The position numbers and the translations under genes are program-made. DNA of 57,057 nucleotides from IMG/VR virus record IMGVR_UViG_3300037502_003469, positions 1 through 57,057 of that record; one strand, written 5' to 3'. The notes below the pieces were generated by a model that was not told where the DNA came from, ran no database searches, and saw only the letters and a program-made list of their open reading frames with translations. This DNA comes from a virus. The first letter of the stretch is position 1. Each line of letters opens with the position of its first letter. Positions 18,006 to 26,808 of the stretch are shown here, in pieces.

Positions 18006-20395
18006 AAAATAGAATGAAGCAAAGGCGTTACCGCAGTAGCATCTGCTCCTCCTGTTAAGAATACAAGACCGCAAGCAAAGTCATCAACAGAACTGATAAT
18101 TTCTGCCCCCTCTGGAAATGTGGCATTGTACATTGTTTCTGCAAAGGCTGTTGAACCCATGACTATTGGTATTCTAAGTGCATAAAGATTGGGAAGACTG
18201 ATTCTGAAACTTCTTAAAAGGTTTGTTAAGTCCTCTATTCTTTTTAAAAAGTCTTGAAGAACTTTTATTTTTATTGAAATCAAGTCAATAAAATCCACTA
18301 ACGCTTTTACTCCTGTTTCCAGTGAAGATATAAGACCATTTGCTAGACTTTCAATTAATTCAGCAACATCATAAATAACAGGAATAAAATCTTTAACCGC
18401 ATACCTATTCCAGTTTGGAGGTTCAGCAGCTATAACAGACATGCAAACACCTTTTTGAAATCCTAAAGCTGTATTATCCTCATTAAAAATTATTTTAGAT
18501 GCTTTTGTTCCAGAAACATCTTGAATCATTATTCTTCCATCTGTAATAGAAAATCTGACATTCGGATTGTTACATTGAGATTCTAAATCTAAAATTACAT
18601 TTTCAGCATCCACTGGTATAAAACCTCCGGGCAATATTATTTGCCTAATTCCGTCTTGAGTGAAGTATTCAAACTGAAGACCTTGATTTGAAGTACCTGA
18701 AAATACATTATTGAAATCTGCTATGATTGCATCTGAAGAGTTTGGCAAACTCGATGTACTCGATATGTCCCGTCTGAGTAAAGTTCCATAAGAGTTTTGG
18801 AAAATTTCGTTAGTTTCAGCTATTAAGTTTTTTCTATTAGGTCTAAGATTTATTTGGAAATTTTCATCACCTACATTAAAATTTAAAAAATTATTATCTA
18901 AATTTATGAAAAAGGGTTCTCTTTTAGAACTAACACAATAAGCCCTCTGTGAATTAGGAGCAACATCTAATTTAGGAGTTAATCTTATTTCATTAGATTT
19001 TGCAAAAATAGTCTCACCATCCTCACTTGTAATAAGAACTCTATAATAATAAGTTTTTCCATTTTCTATTCTTGTAGATGGTGTAGGGGTTATTTTTTTA
19101 GTGTACCAACTAGGAAACCCAGCATTGAAGTTATTGGATAAAAGCTGAACCTCTACAGTAGATTGTACATAAGACCATGCTTCAACTCTTGAACCTAGAG
19201 GAACAGGCTGGCTTAGAGTTACTACACCTTCTTCAAATCTTTGAACATATAGATCACCCTCATTTCCTGAATTAGGTATAGATATTCCATTTATTCTAAA
19301 GTCAATCCAATTATTTCCTATATACTTTGATTTAAAATCTGAGCCTGCGGAAGTGTCTGAGATACTTGTTTTTATTTGATCTAACGTGCTAAATTTTGTT
19401 CTCAAATTACCAGAGAATAGAAAATATTTAGCAGCTTCAGTGTCATATAAATTAAATTGAGAAGGTCCTAAATTATTTCCCAATAAAAATTCAGCACTTA
19501 CTACGGAACCAAATCTTACATTCGCCCTTTCACTTAAATCTATTTTAACAAGTTGTGGGCTAAGAACATCTTCAGACAATGATTTGTCAATTATAGCTAA
19601 TTGCTTAGGTCTAATTAGAACATCTAACGCACTAAATGTTTCTGCATAAATTGTTTCATAAGTTGTTTCTTCTGTATAAGTAGATGAGTTCTTTTTAGCT
19701 TCTGGTAGTGTTTGTTGATTGCTTGTTTGATTAGAAGAAGGAGACTCTTTTACAGGAACTCCTCCAGATACTTCTGATCTTTGAATAACATATCTAAAAG
19801 AGCTAAATAAATTTCCGGGCAAATCTGCGGTTTCAAACATCACTAAATTCACATTGTTTCCAGAAACTCCGTAAATTACAGGAGGAACAAATAAAGACTG
19901 ATAAATATTTTTGAAGCCTCTTGCAATCAAAGCTAACAAATTAATACAGTCCATTAAATTGCCAGAAGTCGCCACTAAAACAGTTCCGCCTACTGGAGTG
20001 TTTGTATTATAAATAGGTCTTTGTGGGTCAGAAGCATCAAAAAAGGAATTATAAGCCTTGTCTAAAAAACCTTGAAATCCTCCTCTAACAGAGTTTACAA
20101 AATTTTGTGTATTTGATGTATCAGGTCCAACAATTAGTATATGAATTCCAGCATTAGCCAAACTTCTTATAAATGAAGTTATTTCTTCAACTAGAGCTTT
20201 TGTTACAGCTAAAAGTAAAGAACTTGCATCTATGATAAAAACTCTAATGATTTTTAAAATACTTTGTATTATTGATAAAATTGTTTGTAATGGAGAAAGG
20301 GTAGCCTCAATACTGCTAGCAGCATTTTCCAAAGGTTCAATATAGCTTTCAAATAAAGTTCCCCGAATTCCGGTTTCCCATTGAATGTTTGCCAT
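18002..20395 (-). CDS. Large structural protein with hydrophobic helices and FN3-like region
   Basis: A 797-residue protein. Residues 25-95 contain long amphipathic or hydrophobic helices (LQTILSIIQSILKIIRVFII); the C-terminal third has another set (LANGLISSLETGVKALVDFI). The middle contains a fibronectin-III-like segment (RIENGKTYYYRVLITSEDGE) after a Ser/Thr-rich linker near residue 225-245. There is no N-terminal signal peptide, so the helices are more likely packing or membrane-interacting elements of the virion. It sits among baseplate genes, upstream of the coupled helical protein. The role is inferred only from context. Confidence 0.62.
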   Translation of the reverse strand: MANIQWETGIRGTLFESYIEPLENAASSIEATLSPLQTILSIIQSILKIIRVFIIDASSLLLAVTKALVEEITSFIRSLANAGIHILIVGPDTSNTQNFVNSVRGGFQGFLDKAYNSFFDASDPQRPIYNTNTPVGGTVLVATSGNLMDCINLLALIARGFKNIYQSLFVPPVIYGVSGNNVNLVMFETADLPGNLFSSFRYVIQRSEVSGGVPVKESPSSNQTSNQQTLPEAKKNSSTYTEETTYETIYAETFSALDVLIRPKQLAIIDKSLSEDVLSPQLVKIDLSERANVRFGSVVSAEFLLGNNLGPSQFNLYDTEAAKYFLFSGNLRTKFSTLDQIKTSISDTSAGSDFKSKYIGNNWIDFRINGISIPNSGNEGDLYVQRFEEGVVTLSQPVPLGSRVEAWSYVQSTVEVQLLSNNFNAGFPSWYTKKITPTPSTRIENGKTYYYRVLITSEDGETIFAKSNEIRLTPKLDVAPNSQRAYCVSSKREPFFINLDNNFLNFNVGDENFQINLRPNRKNLIAETNEIFQNSYGTLLRRDISSTSSLPNSSDAIIADFNNVFSGTSNQGLQFEYFTQDGIRQIILPGGFIPVDAENVILDLESQCNNPNVRFSITDGRIMIQDVSGTKASKIIFNEDNTALGFQKGVCMSVIAAEPPNWNRYAVKDFIPVIYDVAELIESLANGLISSLETGVKALVDFIDLISIKIKVLQDFLKRIEDLTNLLRSFRISLPNLYALRIPIVMGSTAFAETMYNATFPEGAEIISSVDDFACGLVFLTGGADATAVTPLLHSIL

Positions 20396-20572
20396 TTACT
20401 TCCTTGTTGTTTCTAATGTATTTTTTATATTTTCTGCTTTTTCTTTTTGCCTTTCTAATTCTTTTTGAATTACCCATGAGGCTTGATACAAAATAGCTTC
20501 TAATTTATTGTAGATGTTTGGTAATTTTTGTTCTTTCCATTCAATTTTTGGTAATTTTTGTTCATCACTCAT
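20396..20572 (-). CDS. Small Lys/Glu-rich helical protein, 58 residues
   Basis: A complete short gene from ATG 20572 to TAA 20396. It fits exactly between the fibre gene (2 bases upstream) and the 797-residue gene, whose ATG begins at the very next base. The N-terminus contains a repeated phrase (EQKLPKI, EQKLPNI) followed by a helix (NKLEAILYQASWVIQKELER). The perfect spacing on both sides is strong evidence that it is real. Function unknown; possibly a small baseplate or fibre-assembly factor. Confidence 0.72.
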   Translation of the reverse strand: MSDEQKLPKIEWKEQKLPNIYNKLEAILYQASWVIQKELERQKEKAENIKNTLETTRK

Positions 20573-20574
20573 AA

Positions 20575-23500
20575 TTAATTCTCTATAAAAAGTATTCTTA
20601 TGTAACCCTCTTCTAAGACAACTAGCGGGTCTGAAGGAACAAATAATATGCCGTCTTTTCCTACAGTATAGCTAAATGATTCTTCCCCGACATCTACGAA
20701 AACACCATATACATTTGTTCCGTTTTTTACAGGCATATTTATTAAATGACCTGTGGAATAAAACTCTTCACCTACACCAAAACTTTCCATGAGATTAGAA
20801 TACACAAAAACTACCATTCTATACTGATAAGGTGATAAGTTTACACCGTGTTTTAAAGAAGAAAATTGAGTTCCTTTTTGAGCAGGTATCAGACCAGAAT
20901 CAAATAGTATTTTACCACTAGAATTAAAAATAACTTGCTTTAAAGATTGATTAGAATTTAATTTTTCAATGTAAGCACAATTGGCAACTGAATAGTTTTT
21001 TTGAATAGGGTTTTTTAAAATTAGTTTTGTAGATTCATACTTATCAAAACCTTCATTAACTATATCTAATATTTCAATTTTTTCACTTTGGAATGAAAAG
21101 TCTGAATTAGGGTCATCAAAATTATAAGTAGCTTCTATAGGTGAAAAATTATCTAGGACTGTAGTTTGTCCCAAGTAACCAGAAGGGTTTGATGCTAATG
21201 ATTGTTGACCTGAACCGGAATCAGGATACTGGAATTCATTGAAAGTGTAATAATTGATTCTTATTCTTCCATCTGCTCCATCCCCTCCTATTATTCCTTC
21301 TAAAGTCTCCGCAGATTCTCCTTTTCCTCCTGCTCCGCCGCCCCCAGCGGAAGCAAAACTATTAATCGCACCTACTCCAGAAGAACCTCCGTTTCCTGAA
21401 ATTCCTCCTAAGCCGTGGCTGCCTCCAATACAATCAAATATAGGAGTATTTATCGAGCGAGAATTTACAAATATTGTTCCACCTGCACCTGCTCCTCCAC
21501 CTCCACCTGCTCCACCGCCTCCACCTGCTCCTGCTCCGCCGATAGATTGTGCCGATAGCGGTGATGAACTACCTGAAACAAATCCATTGCCTCCATTTCC
21601 ACCGTTACCGCCATTTCCACCGTTACCGCCATTTTGACCGTTAGACAAAATTACAGGATTGTTAATTGCATTAACTTGAAGAAAAACTATACCCCCACCA
21701 TTTCCCCCAACAGCATTTCCCTCACTACCGTTTTGACCTAGTGTAGAACCTCCTCCACCACTTCCTCCCGAACCCGGAGTATTACTGGAAACTCCGCCAG
21801 AAAGAAAACCTGAACCTCCATTTCCACCTTTGCCAGCAGCTCCGCCGCCGCCCCCAAAATATAACTGAGATAGCTCAGGAATCCCTATGGATTGACCTCC
21901 TAAACCTGCTAGGGAAGATGTCCCACTATTTATAGAACCTGAAGAACCTGAAGCATTTAATCCTCCTCCTAAACCAAATCCAAATGAGCCTCCATTTTGA
22001 CCGTTAGTAGGAATTTGTGAAACTAAAGTGGCGGAATCTCCTATTGCTCCATCTGTGCTTGAACCTACAGGAGTTAATCCGTTTATAGAAGTTGCTCCTC
22101 CTCCACCGCCTCCTGCACCAGAGGCAGACCCTCTTTTTCCTATGTCTCCCACGGTAGCATACCCACCGCCTGCTCCGGCACCTCCACCCATAGCACCAGA
22201 ACCTCCACCTCTTCCACCTGTAACTTGAAAGCCATTATTTGAAAAAGACAGAGGTAATTCGGAATCTAATCCGTTATTTCCATCTAAGCCACCTCCACCT
22301 CCACAGTCTTGAGAGATGTTTGTTTTCTGGTTTAATTCACCAAATAAAAAACCTTCTCCTTTGCCTCCAGATAAATTGGCTCCACGGTATCCTTTTCCAG
22401 TTACATCAATTTTTGAATCTAAGGGAGAGTTATCCCCCATAAATTCAACTGTCCCTGTGGCAAAAAAAGATAAAATACCTCCTCCATCTACAGGACTGTA
22501 TGGACTACAAGTAAGAGTTGAATTGTTTAAAGTTACGTTTCTAAATTGAGGTACGGTCATGATGAAAACATGATTGTTTTCACCATAAAAAGAATTACTT
22601 ACTCCTAAATGTCTATTTAATATGAGGTTTTCTTCAACTTCGATAGAATTAGAGGCAGAGGATTTAACTTTTAAAAAATCATACTGACCTATTTGAGAAG
22701 AATCAGATAAATTATTCACTTGAGCAGTAAAAATTATAATGACATCACCTTCCTGAACTTCAATGTCATCACCTGAGTAATTTATTACAGTTTGATTTTT
22801 TAATATATTATTTGAAACTTTTCTTTTTCGGCTATAAGTAACTCCATTTATATCTTCATTAATGTTAAATTCTCCTGAATTTAACACTAGATCACCATGG
22901 CGACCATCACCAAAATTAATATCTGTTCCAAATTTTAAAAGACCTTTTTGAATGTCTATGGAAACTTCTCTGTTTTCAGGTACAAAACTAAGATCAGTTA
23001 AATCTCTAGCTATAAATTTTGTATAATTTTTATGAATTAAAAAATCTAAACTGTCGTGATATAAAGTAATACCGTCAGCACTACCATATAGCTTATTACC
23101 TAAAGAAGGTGTTTGAGTTAAATCATCTCCGAGTGTATAATCAACACTTTCAACCCAGTTTGTCCCATCTGATTTTTTTAAGACTTTAGCAGAAGATGGT
23201 TCAGAAGAGGGTCTTATTGAATAAGAGTTTTGACCTAAACTAAATAGCCCTTCTTCAACTACGCTTGAAATATCAGAGGAACTTTTTATTTTTAGTTTTT
23301 CACCTACTCGATATTTAACGTCATTAGTTGGAACAAAAATTTCTGTTTGACCTTCTGTAATATTGTCCAAAATATAATTTCTAAAAGACCTTGAGTTATT
23401 TTTACTAAAGACTTTTCTTGTGGAAATTTTTCGGTAACTGTATTTTCCTCTAAAATCAAATAAGTCAAGTTCTGAAATTTCATCAATTTCTACACCATTT

Positions 23501-23970
23501 GAAGATTTTAATATTACTATCCAAATCAAAGAATTTTCATCTAAAATTTTTAAAGAACCTTCCTGATTGTCCTCTCTTCCATTTTTTACAGCTTCTAAAA
23601 CTTCAACGTAAGTTCCTTCTACGCCATAATTAATTCTAATTTCATCATCTTGATTCAAATAAATATGACAGGCTACTGCTTTCCCTGTGCTAGGTATATT
23701 TGGAATAAAGCTAGAGAATGATGCGTAATCTCCACTAATATTACCATTTTCTAAATCTATAAAAGTGCTTCCAAAAGTCGCTTCCCCGTTTGAATTTCTT
23801 GGAAATTTAGAAACTACTTGACTGCCTTTCAGATAAGTAAATTTAGTTGTCCCAGCAACTTTACAAATACTAGGAAGTAAGCAGACAGTTTTTGGACTAT
23901 TTTTAAATAATAATAGTCTTGCGTCTTCTAATGAGTTATTTTTTCCGTTCAATATTTTTAAATTAGCCAT
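20575..23970 (-). CDS. Tail fibre/adhesin with polyglycine-rich domain
   Basis: A 1131-residue protein. It starts MANLKILNGKNNS, nearly the same as the next two genes upstream, so the N-terminal ~200 residues are a shared attachment module. Residues about 505-895 are extremely glycine-rich (GGGGGLDGNN, GGRGGGSGAMGGGAGAGGG, GGNGGNGGNGGNG), the pattern of polyglycine-II sandwiches in some phage adhesins such as T-even-type gp38. A C-terminal domain of about 200 residues resembles the C-termini of the two paralogues. It is the best candidate for the receptor-binding tip. Composition and paralogy are visible; adhesin function is inferred. Confidence 0.78.
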   Translation of the reverse strand: MANLKILNGKNNSLEDARLLLFKNSPKTVCLLPSICKVAGTTKFTYLKGSQVVSKFPRNSNGEATFGSTFIDLENGNISGDYASFSSFIPNIPSTGKAVACHIYLNQDDEIRINYGVEGTYVEVLEAVKNGREDNQEGSLKILDENSLIWIVILKSSNGVEIDEISELDLFDFRGKYSYRKISTRKVFSKNNSRSFRNYILDNITEGQTEIFVPTNDVKYRVGEKLKIKSSSDISSVVEEGLFSLGQNSYSIRPSSEPSSAKVLKKSDGTNWVESVDYTLGDDLTQTPSLGNKLYGSADGITLYHDSLDFLIHKNYTKFIARDLTDLSFVPENREVSIDIQKGLLKFGTDINFGDGRHGDLVLNSGEFNINEDINGVTYSRKRKVSNNILKNQTVINYSGDDIEVQEGDVIIIFTAQVNNLSDSSQIGQYDFLKVKSSASNSIEVEENLILNRHLGVSNSFYGENNHVFIMTVPQFRNVTLNNSTLTCSPYSPVDGGGILSFFATGTVEFMGDNSPLDSKIDVTGKGYRGANLSGGKGEGFLFGELNQKTNISQDCGGGGGLDGNNGLDSELPLSFSNNGFQVTGGRGGGSGAMGGGAGAGGGYATVGDIGKRGSASGAGGGGGGATSINGLTPVGSSTDGAIGDSATLVSQIPTNGQNGGSFGFGLGGGLNASGSSGSINSGTSSLAGLGGQSIGIPELSQLYFGGGGGAAGKGGNGGSGFLSGGVSSNTPGSGGSGGGGSTLGQNGSEGNAVGGNGGGIVFLQVNAINNPVILSNGQNGGNGGNGGNGGNGGNGFVSGSSSPLSAQSIGGAGAGGGGGAGGGGGAGAGGTIFVNSRSINTPIFDCIGGSHGLGGISGNGGSSGVGAINSFASAGGGGAGGKGESAETLEGIIGGDGADGRIRINYYTFNEFQYPDSGSGQQSLASNPSGYLGQTTVLDNFSPIEATYNFDDPNSDFSFQSEKIEILDIVNEGFDKYESTKLILKNPIQKNYSVANCAYIEKLNSNQSLKQVIFNSSGKILFDSGLIPAQKGTQFSSLKHGVNLSPYQYRMVVFVYSNLMESFGVGEEFYSTGHLINMPVKNGTNVYGVFVDVGEESFSYTVGKDGILFVPSDPLVVLEEGYIRILFIEN

Positions 23971-23973
23971 AAT

Positions 23974-25113
23974 TTATGCTCTACTTAGTACAATTCTTAT
24001 AAAACCTGTTGTTCTTAAACTGTTTGTTTCAAAATCAAAAAATATTCCACTGGAACCTATTTCGTATGAAAATGTTCCTAGTCCTCCAGTATCAGGGTCA
24101 ATCCAAATACCTATTTGTGTAGCTCCTGAAGCGTAACCATGAGGTATAATCCTAACATCACTATCTGAACCTGTAGGACTGTAGTAAACTATAGGGTTCC
24201 CACTAAAAGATTTATTTTCAGGGTGAGCAAAATTTCCATTAGTTCCAGATGAAACAAAAATCCAACCTGTATCATAAGGCTGATTTTCTGAATATGATAA
24301 AAAAGAAGTTTTAAATTCTGTAACATTTATTTTAATTATTCTTGCAGCCTCACCAACTGTAAAATTTCCAACAACCGTAGGGGTGAAAAACACTTCATCA
24401 AATAGCTCACCCTTAACAACATTAGTAACTGTAAGAAAATCACCTTCTCCTGTTCCTACTGGAAACTCTTCTTGAGTTCCATCTAAAAGTTTTTGAACTT
24501 TTATTAAATCACCTATTTCACATACCGTTTTATCTACTTTAACTGAATTTTCTCCATCAAAAACATCCACGATTAATGTTTCAAAATGAACTATGTCAGT
24601 TTCAGTAAAAATATCATTAACAGAATTTAAAAATTTAAAGCTAGGAGATTCTACAAACAAATCATCTTCATTTATAATATTTAAAATACTGCCAGCCGAT
24701 GATAATATTACAGAAAAAATCTTTATAGCTCCATATACTTTGTTTCCACAAACATCATGTTCGTTATCTATAAAGCCTTGTAATACTTCTTCTCTTGTTG
24801 AAAAATCTAATAAACTATACCTAACTTCAATCGTTTTATTTCTTGTATAATAAACTTGAGCCAACCTAAAATTATTACTGGAAGGTATTATGTTTACAAA
24901 AGACGAGTCATTTATTGTCCCATTTTCAAAATCAATTGTTATTTTTGTTTTTTCAAAATTAACAGAAGATGGAAAATTTGATTGAACAGCACTCTCATAA
25001 AATATTCGGTCATTGGTATAAATATTAATTTTTTTATCTTCTATAAAACATTGAATAGGTTTTTCTTTACCTGAAAAATTGTTTTCAATATTTTGTAATT
25101 TTATGTTTGCCAT
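23974..25113 (-). CDS. Tail fibre-like paralogue 2
   Basis: A 379-residue protein beginning MANIKLQNIENNFSG. Shared features with its neighbours are the N-terminal phrase, an early block ending near VNIIPSSNNFRLAQVYY and a C-terminal YDTGWIFVSS/FIRIVLSRA region. It lacks the glycine-rich insert. The gap to the polyglycine paralogue is 3 bases, and its ATG overlaps the stop of the upstream paralogue. Probably a fibre or collar-type protein occupying a related site on the tail. Confidence 0.68.
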   Translation of the reverse strand: MANIKLQNIENNFSGKEKPIQCFIEDKKINIYTNDRIFYESAVQSNFPSSVNFEKTKITIDFENGTINDSSFVNIIPSSNNFRLAQVYYTRNKTIEVRYSLLDFSTREEVLQGFIDNEHDVCGNKVYGAIKIFSVILSSAGSILNIINEDDLFVESPSFKFLNSVNDIFTETDIVHFETLIVDVFDGENSVKVDKTVCEIGDLIKVQKLLDGTQEEFPVGTGEGDFLTVTNVVKGELFDEVFFTPTVVGNFTVGEAARIIKINVTEFKTSFLSYSENQPYDTGWIFVSSGTNGNFAHPENKSFSGNPIVYYSPTGSDSDVRIIPHGYASGATQIGIWIDPDTGGLGTFSYEIGSSGIFFDFETNSLRTTGFIRIVLSRA

Positions 25114-26249
25114 TAATTTAACACCGCTACCGCTCTGTAGTATCCACTACTGACAGAACTAAGTACGTCTCCAGATGAATCTAAAATGTGATATAGTGAA
25201 TTATTTCCAAATTTTAGAGTCACGTTATCAAAATTCATTTTTATATTGACCCCATAGGTTTGACTTAAACCTGTGTCTGCATATTGAGTTAATAGTCTCG
25301 CACCTTCCATACTTTCTACTGAATTGAAATAAATTAAAAAATGATAGGTAAAAATATTTAGGTTCAAATTATGCACTATATTGACTGTTTGAGATGTTGA
25401 AGATGCTACCCATCCAGAATCATATAAAATTTTACTTTTAGATTCCAAAGCCTGTCTTAAATTACTATATTCATTAATTCTAACTCTAGGTAAATCCGAC
25501 AAATCATAAGCGTTTTGAAGATTAGAAGAAAATGTAATTATGTCAGAAAGTGGCGATCTTTTTTGAATATTTTCAACTACTAAATTTTCTGAATTAGTTT
25601 TGGAAAATAATGTTATTGAATCACCTGCTTGTAAATTTGTATTTCTAATATTTATTTGGTTTTGTTCATCTAAAGCAGACTCACTCAAATATTCTAAAAA
25701 TTGTATTCGATATTCTTCATTATTGTCATTTGTAAACTGTAAGGTTTCAGTATCTAACCCAAGTACAAGATCAGGTCTTAAATCATGAAATGTTTCAATC
25801 GTATATCCTGAACCTCTATTAACGATTAAAACACAGTATAGAGGCATATTATAAGATTTAGAGAAATTAAAAGAATTAAAATCAATGGTAGCAAGTTCTA
25901 TAGTTTTGACACTTTCATAAGCAACGCTTAATAAATCCTGTGTATTTATTGAAATAATGGCTATGACCCCTTCCCCAGAGGACATACTAGGTATTAAAAA
26001 ATCAGAAGAAATTTCATCTCCATCAATTACACCTGTACTAAAATCTAATGAAGTTATTAAATCTTGATATTCATTTAGAGAGCTTCTTGGGAATTTAGAT
26101 ATAATGTCTCCAACATAACCAAATTCAACCCTTGAATTTCTAACATATCTTGAAGGATGCAAATAAAAAAAAGAGCCTTCAGAATAACCTAAAAACCGTG
26201 TGTCAACTTTTGATGAATTTTGTCTATTCTGTATTTTTAAATTAGCCAT
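25113..26249 (-). CDS. Tail fibre-like paralogue 3
   Basis: A 378-residue protein beginning MANLKIQNRQNSSKV, paralogous to the two downstream genes. It shares the motif GDIISKFPRSS (compare SQVVSKFPRNS in the polyglycine protein), a mid-protein FLIPSMSSGEGV block and a C-terminal ILYDSGWVASS strand. No insert domain. Three tandem genes with one module imply duplication followed by divergence, common for proteins under host-range selection. Precise location on the virion is unknown. Confidence 0.68.
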   Translation of the reverse strand: MANLKIQNRQNSSKVDTRFLGYSEGSFFYLHPSRYVRNSRVEFGYVGDIISKFPRSSLNEYQDLITSLDFSTGVIDGDEISSDFLIPSMSSGEGVIAIISINTQDLLSVAYESVKTIELATIDFNSFNFSKSYNMPLYCVLIVNRGSGYTIETFHDLRPDLVLGLDTETLQFTNDNNEEYRIQFLEYLSESALDEQNQINIRNTNLQAGDSITLFSKTNSENLVVENIQKRSPLSDIITFSSNLQNAYDLSDLPRVRINEYSNLRQALESKSKILYDSGWVASSTSQTVNIVHNLNLNIFTYHFLIYFNSVESMEGARLLTQYADTGLSQTYGVNIKMNFDNVTLKFGNNSLYHILDSSGDVLSSVSSGYYRAVAVLN

Positions 26250-26728
26250 TATTTTTTACTCATATATTTTTTGAATTCACTTTTTAATTTTTTACGAAAA
26301 TCTTTTTTTAAATCTTCTATACCCTTTTCAAAAAACTTTGTTTTAGGAAGTCCGGGGTGAGTCCAACTTCCTTTTTTCCTCATGGATTTTTTACTAGCCC
26401 ATCTAAAAACAACCTCTCCAGTGTTCTTATCTTTAATAGGTATGGGACGGGTCGCCTTTTGCAAGTATTTCATTTTATGCTTTCTTACTCCATAGTTATG
26501 ATAGGAGCCGATAGCGTTTAAATGAAAAGTTATACTGCTTTTACCTATAGTAAAAGATACACTTTTTCTGATAGAATTACCGTTTTTACCGTAATTCTTT
26601 TGATGCTCTCGAATTTTTTTCAGCCCTGCCCTTCCTAAATTATATTTAAGACGGCGTGTCAGTAGTCTGTCTAACTTCTTTTTTAAGACAGATTTACTCA
26701 ATAAGGGTTTGATATAAACCTTTAGCAT
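26249..26728 (-). CDS. Basic virion protein, possibly HK97 gp10-like
   Basis: A 159-residue, very Lys/Arg-rich protein. I use ATG 26728; an in-frame TTG lies just before it. The middle (YHNYGVRKHKMKYLQ ... RPIPIKDKNTGEVVFRW ... GSWTHPGLPKTKFFEKG) resembles the HK97 gp10-type or minor tail completion family, which acts at the head-tail or tail-terminator interface. Its stop shares the last base of the next gene's start. It lies just downstream of the sheath terminator, in the fibre operon. Assignment is tentative. Confidence 0.55.
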   Translation of the reverse strand: MLKVYIKPLLSKSVLKKKLDRLLTRRLKYNLGRAGLKKIREHQKNYGKNGNSIRKSVSFTIGKSSITFHLNAIGSYHNYGVRKHKMKYLQKATRPIPIKDKNTGEVVFRWASKKSMRKKGSWTHPGLPKTKFFEKGIEDLKKDFRKKLKSEFKKYMSKK

Positions 26729-26773
26729 CAATACAACAAATTATTAGAAAATAAGTCTGAAATTTAAAAGGAA

Positions 26774-26802
26774 ACGAGAGGGAAGTTTATCTCCCCTCTC
26801 GT
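26774..26802 (-). terminator. Terminator after tail sheath gene
   Basis: A perfect 9-bp stem: ACGAGAGGG (26774-26782) and CCCTCTCGT (26794-26802) with an 11-base loop. On the minus strand it is followed by TTTCCTTTT. It lies 7 bases after the sheath stop, so it should end or attenuate the sheath transcript before the fibre genes. Confidence 0.8.
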
Positions 26803-26808
26803 ATAATT

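Noticed and set aside
21254-22549. Plus-strand Pro-rich frames opposite the polyglycine domain
   Set aside because: Glycine codons read in antisense give Pro/Ser; an artefact of composition.
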